DNA of 7,281 nucleotides from Omnitrophica bacterium RIFOXYB12_FULL_50_7 (GTDB lineage: Bacteria; Omnitrophota; Omnitrophia; Omnitrophales; Aquincolibacteriaceae): NCBI GenBank assembly GCA_001804345.1, contig MHFU01000063.1, positions 1 to 7,281 on the forward strand, written 5' to 3'. A program made the translations under genes and the position numbers. The notes below the pieces were generated by a model. It was not told the DNA's origin, did no database searches, and saw only the letters and a list, made by a program, of their open reading frames with translations. Below, one piece after another: positions 1-5,721 of the stretch (positions within the stretch are counted from its first letter, which is position 1; each line of letters opens with the position of its first letter).

Positions 1-73
1 CAAGAACCAAACAATTTTCAATAATCAATGTTTGGTGATTGTATTTTGGTTATTGAAATTTGCTTGGATCTTG
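1..73. repeat. AT-rich imperfect inverted repeat (27-nt arms, 19-nt loop)
   Basis: Bases 1-27 are complementary to 47-73 at 23 of 27 positions, and one of the four mismatches would be a G-U pair in RNA, so the segment can form a long AT-rich hairpin with a loop at 28-46. The left arm begins at the window edge, so the element may be longer. There is no GC-rich stem followed by a U-run, so it does not look like a classic terminator for an upstream gene. It is most likely a dispersed intergenic repeat; its function is unknown. Confidence 0.6.
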
Positions 74-95
74 ATTCTTGGTCGTTGGAATTTGA
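32..95. repeat. Degenerate tandem repeat, two 32-nt units built on TTGGN
   Basis: TTGG cores occur at 32, 46, 64 and 78, giving spacings of 14, 18 and 14. Units 32-63 and 64-95 align without gaps at 22 of 32 positions and end in similar tails (GAAATTTG and GGAATTTG). The right arm of the inverted repeat at 1-73 overlaps these units, so part of the same sequence also exists in reverse orientation at 1-27. Similar TTGGT..TTGGAATTTG strings recur between genes in some uncultured bacterial genomes, as far as I recall. A small GAATG/CATTC stem at 94-108 follows. No convincing promoter is visible between here and the gene at 145. Confidence 0.5.
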
Positions 96-144
96 ATGAA
101 AAACATTCGCTCTTCTTTCCAAAAAATAAGAGAAATAGTAATGT

Positions 145-3100
145 ATGTCTAAGGTCCTACTGATCGGCCCAGCCGGCTGCGGGAAGACGCACGAGCTTCT
201 TGATTTTTTCGGGAAGGCCCTTTCGAGCGCGGTCGATCCTCTGGCCGAAGATCTTTTCTTCGTCGTTCCCTCCGCGGAGCACACCGAACGCGTGGTCTCG
301 CTTTTGATCCAGCGGGGTCTCAAAGGATTTTTCCACAAACGTGTGACCACACTCTCCCGGCTTGCAGAGGATATTTTCCGCGTGACCGATATCCCCGTGG
401 CTTCCAGCCTGACGCGCACGATGATTGTCCGGGACCTTATTCGCGAGAACGCGTGGGATTATTTTAGCGAAGTATTCGAGCAGCCGGGGTTCCTGGGATT
501 GATGGCGCAGTTCATTACTGAGCTCAAAGAGTCCTGCATTCTTCCTGAGGTCTTCCGCGAACGCATGAACGCGCTCAAGGGTTTCGAACCGGCCTATGTC
601 TCGAAATACGAAGCGCTTGCCGATTTCTATGAGCAGTATGAGGCCCGGCTGAAAACGCAGGGACTTCGGGACAGCCAGGACGCCCTACGCATTTTCCGGG
701 AGAGGAAACGGGGACTGGTTCTCTTTCCCGAAGGGAAAGGTACCTGTCTCCCTAAATTCAAGTCGATCTGGATCGACGGGTTTTTTGATTTCTCAAATTT
801 ACAGCTGGAATATCTTCGGGAGCTTTCCGCGATTACGGAGAACATCACGATCACACTTACCAAAGAAGAGGGCCACGGGCATCAGGAGGCATTTGAGTCC
901 GTGAATCGGACTCAGCAAGATCTCGAGAAGCTCGGGTTCAAGGTGCAGCCTATGAAGGTGCACTCTTATCGCACGAAAAAGCCGGCGCTTCTTTTTCTGC
1001 AGAAGAATATTTTCAAGGGGACGGCTGGATTTCCGGGGGGGGGACAGGCACCTTTTCCTGAGGGAAAGGGAGCCAGTCCCCTTCAAGATATCGTGATGCT
1101 GGAGGCGATCGGGACTGAGGGCGAGATTGAACTGATCGCTCGTCAGATCCACAAGCTCTACGCGATCGGGAATTACCGCTACAGCGATTTTGCGGTCCTG
1201 TTTCGTCAGATCCGGCATTATGCGCCCGTCATCGCCTCGGTCTTTGCGCGTTACGGGATCCCTGCTGAGATTCATGAACGCGATCGGTTGAAATTCTCCT
1301 CGTGGATTGCCGTCGCGGCGTCGCTCCTTTCTGTTTTCCGGAATGACTGGCAGCGAGAGGACGTTTTTACTTTTCTGAAATCCGGTTATGTGCGTCGACT
1401 CCTGAGCGATGAAGTCAAAGATGACGAATGGATCGCAATGTTGGAACAAAGCTCGTTTCGCGAAGGTGTGATGGGTACGCGTGAAGCCTGGCTTGCGGAT
1501 TGGAAATGCGGAGATGAGATGGGTTTGGCGGATTTCAATAAGAAAAAGACGGAAACGTTCACGGCTCTTGCGGAGCTTGAGGGCCGTTTCCGTGTCGCGA
1601 AGACCGCGGAGGAATACGTACGGCTTTTCAAACGGGCGGTGTATGACACTTTTGGAATTCTGGAAATAAGCGATCGTTACACGTCTTTTACGCGGCGGGA
1701 TGCGGCTTGCGTCAAAAGATTCGAGGCTTTACTTGATGAGATTCGGAGTTGTTTTCTGAAAAGTGGAGCTCCGGAGATCTCTTTTGAAAGTTTTTCGGAC
1801 CATTTCCTCGGGCTTGTGGAACTAGATGTTTATTCGCTCCACGAGCGCGACAAGAACCGTGTGCAGGTCTACGACGTTTCATTGGCTCGGCAGAAAGAAT
1901 ACAAGGTCGTGTTTGTGGCGGGCCTTCTTGAAAAAGTTTTTCCCATGCAAGTTCGTGAAGATCCGCTACTCTCGGATTGGGAACGGAAATTGATGAATGG
2001 GGGGATGGAGCATGTCCTTGCGGAATGCCTTCCCCGGCAAAATATTGAGAGGTTCTTTTTTTATGTGGCTGTTACACGTGCGAAGGAACGCTTGTATTTA
2101 AGCTGCCCGCATCTTGACTTTGAGGGGAAAGAATCCCTGCCGTCGTTTTATCTGGAAGAAGTTAAAGACCTCTTCGGAGGAAATATACCCGTGATCCGCC
2201 AGGACCTTTCGCGACCCTTTCCCGCGATCGAGGAAGCCATCACTCGCCGCGAGTTGGAAGCGGCAGTGGTCGGGGCGTTTCGGAATCCGACATCTCCCTC
2301 ATCCATCCCTCTCCCCCTTTCAAAATGGGGAGAGGACAAAAGTGAGGGGGATTTTAGCGAAGCTTTGGCGGAGCTTTTCAAAGATCCGCAAAGTCGCGAA
2401 CATTTTCTTCTGGCGCTCAAGCCCGTCGAAGCAAAAATCCTAGATGAGAAGATCCTGACGGGAGGCTATTTCGAGATGTCGGAAACAAGCCCGACGCGGC
2501 TTGAGACTTATGCTAAATGTCCTTTTCGTTATTTTGCCGACAAGGTCCTTAAGTTGAAAGATCCTGGCGAAGATATCCGCGTGATGCAAAAAGGGAGTAT
2601 CCTGCATCATGTCCTCCAGCAATATTTTGATCCTCCGCCGGAGGACGGATCTGTCCAGAGCCTTGTGGCGGATCACGGAAAAAACGATCCGAAGGAGACG
2701 CTCGAAGAATTCATCCGGCGCGAAATGGAGGAAGGCCTTAAGCAGCATCCGATGCTGTGGGCAGAACCCTATCAGGAAGCGCTCGATCGCCGTGAACTTT
2801 TCGAGATGCTCTTGGGGTTTTTAAACTATGAGACGGAGCGACTGAAAAACTCATCTTTTAGGCCGTGTTATGTCGAACATTCTTTCGGTGACCTCGGAGA
2901 AAGTAATAGTCCGGCGCTCGAGATCGAGAGCGAGGAAAAGAAAAGGATCAAACTGCGGGGGCGCGTGGACCGGATCGATGTAGATGCGGAAAAGAAACAT
3001 GCTGTGGTGATTGATTACAAACGGTCAGCGACATTCAAGTCCACGAATCTTGAGCTCGGGACCGCACTCCAGTTGCCGCTTTATCTTCTGGCGGTGCAAA

Positions 3101-3432
3101 AACACCTGGGCCTTACGCCCCTCGGCGCCGAGATCTATTCCATTCGAGATCATAAAAGGAGCGGTTTTTACTGCGAGGGCATTGCCCAAGCGTTTGAAAA
3201 AGAATTTTCCTCCCGGGCGCAGCTTCCAGATGAAGTGTTTCAAAAGGTTTTGGGACGGGCGGTGGTATTTGTTCAGAAGTTCATGAAAGAGATCGCGTCA
3301 TCCGAGATCCCTGTGCGGCCCCGGGATTGTGAAACGTTTTGTCCGTACGACACCGTGTGCCGTATTGAGAAATGGAAATTACCGATTATTCTTGAGGAAA
3401 TCAAGGAAGAGGACCGAAAAAGCGGTATGTAG
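145..3432 (+). CDS. addB: AddB-like helicase/nuclease subunit (RecB-family PD-(D/E)XK nuclease)
   Basis: Probable AddB-type subunit of a cytoplasmic helicase-nuclease that resects DNA double-strand ends for recombinational repair. The 1095 aa length fits AddB (about 1100-1200). A Walker A motif, GPAGCGKT, lies at residues 8-15. WIDGF follows near 209-213, VFVAGLLEKVFP near 589-600, and FYVAVTRAKERL (helicase motif VI-like) near 639-650. The C-terminal third is a RecB-like nuclease: GRVDRID with Asp942 and DYK with Asp957 and Lys959. Cys792 (KCPFRYF) with Cys1062, Cys1066 and Cys1072 would form the AddB-type iron-sulphur staple. The ATG at 145 places Walker A at the very N-terminus as expected; only weak purine-rich sequence (AAGAGA, 128-133) precedes it, and the ATG at 141 stops after three codons. 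Three palindromic repeats lie in frame, at about residues 189-203, 299-313 and 716-736. No AddA gene is visible. A generic PD-(D/E)XK nuclease family member is the alternative. Confidence 0.85.
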   Translation: MSKVLLIGPAGCGKTHELLDFFGKALSSAVDPLAEDLFFVVPSAEHTERVVSLLIQRGLKGFFHKRVTTLSRLAEDIFRVTDIPVASSLTRTMIVRDLIRENAWDYFSEVFEQPGFLGLMAQFITELKESCILPEVFRERMNALKGFEPAYVSKYEALADFYEQYEARLKTQGLRDSQDALRIFRERKRGLVLFPEGKGTCLPKFKSIWIDGFFDFSNLQLEYLRELSAITENITITLTKEEGHGHQEAFESVNRTQQDLEKLGFKVQPMKVHSYRTKKPALLFLQKNIFKGTAGFPGGGQAPFPEGKGASPLQDIVMLEAIGTEGEIELIARQIHKLYAIGNYRYSDFAVLFRQIRHYAPVIASVFARYGIPAEIHERDRLKFSSWIAVAASLLSVFRNDWQREDVFTFLKSGYVRRLLSDEVKDDEWIAMLEQSSFREGVMGTREAWLADWKCGDEMGLADFNKKKTETFTALAELEGRFRVAKTAEEYVRLFKRAVYDTFGILEISDRYTSFTRRDAACVKRFEALLDEIRSCFLKSGAPEISFESFSDHFLGLVELDVYSLHERDKNRVQVYDVSLARQKEYKVVFVAGLLEKVFPMQVREDPLLSDWERKLMNGGMEHVLAECLPRQNIERFFFYVAVTRAKERLYLSCPHLDFEGKESLPSFYLEEVKDLFGGNIPVIRQDLSRPFPAIEEAITRRELEAAVVGAFRNPTSPSSIPLPLSKWGEDKSEGDFSEALAELFKDPQSREHFLLALKPVEAKILDEKILTGGYFEMSETSPTRLETYAKCPFRYFADKVLKLKDPGEDIRVMQKGSILHHVLQQYFDPPPEDGSVQSLVADHGKNDPKETLEEFIRREMEEGLKQHPMLWAEPYQEALDRRELFEMLLGFLNYETERLKNSSFRPCYVEHSFGDLGESNSPALEIESEEKKRIKLRGRVDRIDVDAEKKHAVVIDYKRSATFKSTNLELGTALQLPLYLLAVQKHLGLTPLGAEIYSIRDHKRSGFYCEGIAQAFEKEFSSRAQLPDEVFQKVLGRAVVFVQKFMKEIASSEIPVRPRDCETFCPYDTVCRIEKWKLPIILEEIKEEDRKSGM
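710..752 (+). repeat. In-frame palindromic element, copy 1 (43 nt)
   Basis: The arms GGGGACTGG...CTTTCCC and GGGAAAGG...CTGTCTCCC are near-complementary around the centre at 731. It lies wholly inside the AddB-like gene and is read as R189-GLVLFPEGKGTCL-P203. No stop codon occurs in any of the six frames of the element. It sits just before the conserved WIDGF strand, in what should be a linker. The reverse complement matches the element at 1039-1081 at 36 of 43 positions with no gap, so the two are inverted copies of one family. The GGGGACAGG/CCAGTCCCC ends resemble REP-like palindromes associated with IS200-like (RAYT) transposases; that link is from memory. Confidence 0.8.
1035..1043 (+). 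repeat. Homopolymer of nine G inside the CDS
   Basis: Nine consecutive G bases span the junction between host sequence and the second palindromic element and encode part of Pro297 and Gly298-300. A run this long is a potential slipped-strand site: gain or loss of one base would shift the AddB-like frame about 300 codons in, ahead of the nuclease domain. It could also be a consensus error in the assembly, although the frame as given is open. Confidence 0.7.
1039..1081 (-). repeat. In-frame palindromic element, copy 2 (43 nt, inverted relative to copy 1)
   Basis: The arms GGGGACAGGCACCTTTTCC and GGGAAAGGGAGCCAGTCCCC pair with three mismatches. It is the inverted counterpart of 710-752, with 36 of 43 identical positions. 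It is translated as G299-GQAPFPEGKGASP-L313, again producing FPEGKG although the element is flipped and read one base out of register relative to copy 1. A single TGA (1059-1061) lies out of frame. Its position between the NIFKG segment and the strand IVMLEA is a plausible surface linker. Upstream, GGGGAC at 1017-1022 may be a remnant of a further copy, but that is too short to call. Confidence 0.8.
2292..2352 (+). repeat. In-frame palindromic element of a second family (CCCTC...GAGGG type)
   Basis: The outer stem pairs 2292-2301 with 2343-2352 (10 pairs, one G-T). The inner stem pairs 2308-2316 with 2327-2335 (9 perfect pairs, CCTCTCCCC/GGGGAGAGG), with a 10-nt loop. It is unrelated in sequence to the two 43-nt elements. 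It is read in frame as T716-SPSSIPLPLSKWGEDKSEG-D736, a low-complexity peptide in the linker between the motif VI region and the nuclease domain. Palindromes of the CCCTC..CCCTCTCCCC..GGGGAGAGG..GAGGG kind are widespread in bacterial genomes, mostly between genes, as far as I recall. Confidence 0.75.
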
Positions 3433-3512
3433 TAGGTGGGATATGGTAAGTAAAGGGGACAGGCATTCATTGACTGCCTGCCCCCTTTACGATCTTCCAC
3501 CTACTACATACC
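3424..3512. repeat. Nested palindrome at the convergent gene ends
   Basis: The outer arms 3424-3439 and 3497-3512 are a perfect 16-bp inverted repeat (GGTATGTAGTAGGTGG on the left). Inside it, 3450-3465 pairs with 3475-3490 at 15 of 16 positions around a 9-nt loop (3466-3474). The inner left arm contains GGGGACAGGCA, an 11-nt match to the left end of the in-frame element at 1039-1081. The AddB-like stop codon (TAG, 3430-3432) lies within the outer left arm. The next gene on the opposite strand ends 21 bp beyond the palindrome. It could hinder transcription from both sides, but neither side has a proper T-run directly after the stem, so I do not call it an intrinsic terminator. Confidence 0.75.
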
Positions 3513-3532
3513 ACATACGATGTACGGTGTTT

Positions 3533-5500
3533 TTAGACGCGCAGCTGCTTTTCCGCGTCGACCACGTCCCGGTCGATCATACCTCGTGCGCGTCTTGCTT
3601 TTGCCCTGAGTCCTTCGGAGGCGTGAGGGGCGTTCGCGATTTCCCGCAAGAGTTGGATCACCATTCGGATATAACGTACCAGACTTCCCTCATCTTCCGA
3701 GGTGAGTTGGCAGACCTTTTCGAAATCTTTGCCTTGTGTCCACGCCTCGATGGCGCGGGCAAGATGAAAATAGGGAGGTTTGGTGTGGGGTGTGACGCGG
3801 AAATTGGATTCCCACTGGAAGATCATTCGGTGATAATGCTGCGTCAATTTCAGCAACTCGCCATGGTCTTTGCTAAGCCTCGGGGCTTCGTCGTTTTTTC
3901 TCGGTTCAAAGATCAGTCCTGCCAGAAAAACATTCAACTTTGCCTCGTCCAGCTGCTCCAGGGCGCCGTCCGTGTACATTTCGGTAAGGAGTAGTTCAAA
4001 TCCGAAAACCGAGGCCGCGAATTCTCCTTTGACGGTCAACACTCCTTGGGTATCCGTCGTTCCTTGGTCCGTGATGTAACCCATCTCCTGCAGAAGTGCG
4101 AGCTTGTTCTTCAAAAGATTGAGGCCTTCGTCACGTTTGCGTTTGGAGGACTGGAAAAAATGAAAGGACCGTGGATAGATCTCGAGGAGCCTGTTCCCGA
4201 GTGTTCTGTAAAGGTTCAGGAGCGTTGCGTACGTGGCGTTCAGCTGACTGCGTACGGGCTCCGGTTTTCCGTAAATAATGCGTTCAACTTCCGGGAAGGG
4301 GATATCGTTTGGGTGGATACGGCAGTAAACAAATCCTTCCGGATCCATACCTCGTCGTCCCGCGCGTCCGGCCATCTGAAAAAAATCCCGTGTGGTGAGC
4401 GGTTTGAAACCGGTACCGTAGAATTTTTCGAGTTCATCGAAGACCACGGTACGGGCCGGCATGTTGATCCCCAGCGCGAAGGTTTCGGTGGTAAAGATAA
4501 GTTTGATCAAGCGGCTTGTGAAAAGTCTTTCGATGACTTCCTTTAAGGTGGGGAGCATGCCCGCGTGATGGTAAGCGATGCCTTGCTCGATGAGCGGGCG
4601 TATCTCTTCGGCGGTCTTGTCGCCAGCCAGGTCGTAGCGTGCCAGAAGTTCGTCATAAAGCGTCCGAATCTCGCGGCGTTCTGTTTCTCTTAGCAGGTCG
4701 AAATGCGCGACTTCCCAGGCGAGTGTGGCGGTGCGTTTTCGTCCAAAAGCGAAATAGATGGCAGGGAGCTGATCCCCATTAATGAGATGCTTCAGGATGT
4801 CATTGAGGCGATTCGGTCGTGCGCGGGGTGCCTGGAAGCCGCGGCGCCTTTCTCGTATGGAAAGCTGCCAATTATCGCGTTGGAGATAGCCTTCCTTTCG
4901 GAGCGATTTCGTGTTCGTAAGGATCTTGCCTTGGCACTGAAAAAGGAAATGAAGCGGGACGGGGCGATGCGTTTCTTCGATCACGGCGATGGGGCGCTGG
5001 TGGATCTGCCGGATCCAGTCCGCGAGTTCCTGGACGTTCGGGATCGTGGCGCTCAGCGCAAGGATGCGGATCTCCGGAGGTGTAAAAAGAAGCGCTTCTT
5101 CCCAGACCGTGCCGCGTTGGGCGTCGTCCAGATAATGGACCTCGTCGAAAATGACCCACCCGATCTTCTGGATGCGTTCCGCGTTCTCAAAAAGGGAGTT
5201 CCGGTAGATCTCGGTGGTCATGATGAGAAGCGGTGCTCCGGAATTGATCGAGACGTCCCCGGTTAGGATGCCAACCGTTTCTTTACCAAAATGCTCCTGA
5301 AAGTCGCGAAACTTTTGATTGCTCAAGGCCTTGATCGGAGCGGTGTAGATGACTTGCTCGCCACGGGAAAGGGCTTTTTCGATAGCTTTTTCGGCGATGA
5401 GCGTCTTGCCGGAGCCTGTGGGTGCTGAGACAAGCAAGGAATGCTCTTTTTCGATCCACTCGATGGCCTGCAGCTGAAACGGATCTAATTGAAAGGACAT
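3533..5500 (-). CDS. Compact Ski2-like DEVH-box helicase
   Basis: Superfamily 2 ATP-dependent helicase of the Ski2/Mtr4/HelY group, probably unwinding RNA in the cytoplasm, although DNA is possible. Motifs run in order: APTGSGKT (Walker A, 26-33), PIKALSNQK (55-63), TTEIYRN, DEVH (119-122), SAT (150-152), YHHAGMLP (310-317), TTETFALGINMP (337-348) and QMAGRAGRRG (motif VI, 375-384). The C-terminal 200 residues resemble the DSHCT domain of this family, with AWTQGKDF and EGSLVRYIRMV near the end. At 655 aa it is much shorter than yeast Ski2/Mtr4 or mycobacterial HelY (about 900-1000 or more), with no room for an arch insertion. The ATG places Walker A at the usual distance; AAGG (minus strand, 5513-5516) is a weakish ribosome site 12 nt upstream, and TATACT (5507-5512) is -10-like but too close to serve the same start. 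It is convergent with the AddB-like gene, so transcribed independently of it. Confidence 0.9.
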   Translation of the reverse strand: MSFQLDPFQLQAIEWIEKEHSLLVSAPTGSGKTLIAEKAIEKALSRGEQVIYTAPIKALSNQKFRDFQEHFGKETVGILTGDVSINSGAPLLIMTTEIYRNSLFENAERIQKIGWVIFDEVHYLDDAQRGTVWEEALLFTPPEIRILALSATIPNVQELADWIRQIHQRPIAVIEETHRPVPLHFLFQCQGKILTNTKSLRKEGYLQRDNWQLSIRERRRGFQAPRARPNRLNDILKHLINGDQLPAIYFAFGRKRTATLAWEVAHFDLLRETERREIRTLYDELLARYDLAGDKTAEEIRPLIEQGIAYHHAGMLPTLKEVIERLFTSRLIKLIFTTETFALGINMPARTVVFDELEKFYGTGFKPLTTRDFFQMAGRAGRRGMDPEGFVYCRIHPNDIPFPEVERIIYGKPEPVRSQLNATYATLLNLYRTLGNRLLEIYPRSFHFFQSSKRKRDEGLNLLKNKLALLQEMGYITDQGTTDTQGVLTVKGEFAASVFGFELLLTEMYTDGALEQLDEAKLNVFLAGLIFEPRKNDEAPRLSKDHGELLKLTQHYHRMIFQWESNFRVTPHTKPPYFHLARAIEAWTQGKDFEKVCQLTSEDEGSLVRYIRMVIQLLREIANAPHASEGLRAKARRARGMIDRDVVDAEKQLRV

Positions 5501-5525
5501 AGTCGTAGTATACCTTGAAAAGAGG

Positions 5526-5595
5526 GGAACAGGAAACGGGGAACGATAAACGTTTGTGGGAATGATAAACGTTTGCGTTCCCCGTTTCCCGTTCC
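5526..5595. repeat. Long GC-rich hairpin in the divergent intergenic region
   Basis: A nearly continuous inverted repeat: GGAAC (5526-5530) with GTTCC (5591-5595), one mismatch, then a perfect 14-bp stem GGAAACGGGGAACG (5532-5545) with 5576-5589, a small internal loop, then AAACGTTT (5548-5555) with AAACGTTT (5567-5574), closed by an 11-nt loop. AAACGTTT is itself a palindrome, and GATAAACGTTTG occurs twice as a direct repeat (5545-5556 and 5564-5575). It lies upstream of both divergent genes, ending 26 bp before the helicase start codon. It could be an operator-like or mRNA leader structure, or simply another dispersed palindromic repeat; the sequence does not decide. Confidence 0.75.
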
Positions 5596-5647
5596 ACGAT
5601 ATTTTGTAATTTGCTTTTCTGTATAGGCGGGGGTAGACTACGGCGAA

Positions 5648-5676
5648 TTGCGGTCAGTTTTTCCGATACCTATTTT
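5648..5676 (+). promoter_or_regulatory. Possible weak sigma-70-type promoter for the envelope operon
   Basis: TTGCGG (5648-5653) and TATTTT (5671-5676) are separated by 17 bp, and transcription would start about 40 bp upstream of the ATG at 5722. Matches to consensus are 3 of 6 and 4 of 6, so this is only the best candidate in the 5596-5721 stretch. Nothing else recognisable is seen there. Confidence 0.25.
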
Positions 5677-5703
5677 CGACATTCTGCTGTTTCAGATAAA
5701 GAA

Positions 5704-5710
5704 AGGTGAG
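5704..5710 (+). promoter_or_regulatory. Ribosome binding site for the 5722 gene
   Basis: AGGTGAG, preceded by GAA, lies 11 nt before the ATG at 5722. It is a good Shine-Dalgarno match and supports that start, which also begins directly with a signal peptide. Confidence 0.6.
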
Positions 5711-5721
5711 TCCAGTCTCCT

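Noticed and set aside
1..95. CRISPR-like array of short repeats
   Set aside because: The units are degenerate, the spacing is only 14-18 nt with no unique spacers, and no cas gene is present.
141..152. Alternative ATG at 141 as the start of the AddB-like gene
   Set aside because: It is in another frame and meets TAA after three codons; the ATG at 145 opens the frame with Walker A.
799..1449. Long open frame (216 codons) on the minus strand opposite the AddB-like gene
   Set aside because: It lies wholly antisense to a gene with clear motifs, has no recognisable domain, and crosses the palindromic element. It is best explained as a shadow frame.
3450..3490. Hairpin as a bidirectional intrinsic terminator between convergent genes
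   Set aside because: The stem is strong, but no T-run follows it on either strand (GATCTTCC on the plus side, CATATCCC on the minus side), so the palindromic-repeat explanation is better.
3329..3994. 221-codon plus-strand frame running from the end of the AddB-like gene across the hairpin into the helicase gene
   Set aside because: It overlaps the conserved C-terminus of AddB in another frame and is antisense to the helicase; the product has no family features.
4703..5266. 187-codon plus-strand frame antisense to the helicase core
   Set aside because: It is the complement of the conserved helicase motif region, where codon constraint commonly leaves an open antisense frame.
5283..5597. Minus-strand frame overlapping the helicase start and extending into the intergenic hairpin
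   Set aside because: It is a different frame from the helicase N-terminus, which has the Walker A motif; part of it is encoded by the palindrome itself.
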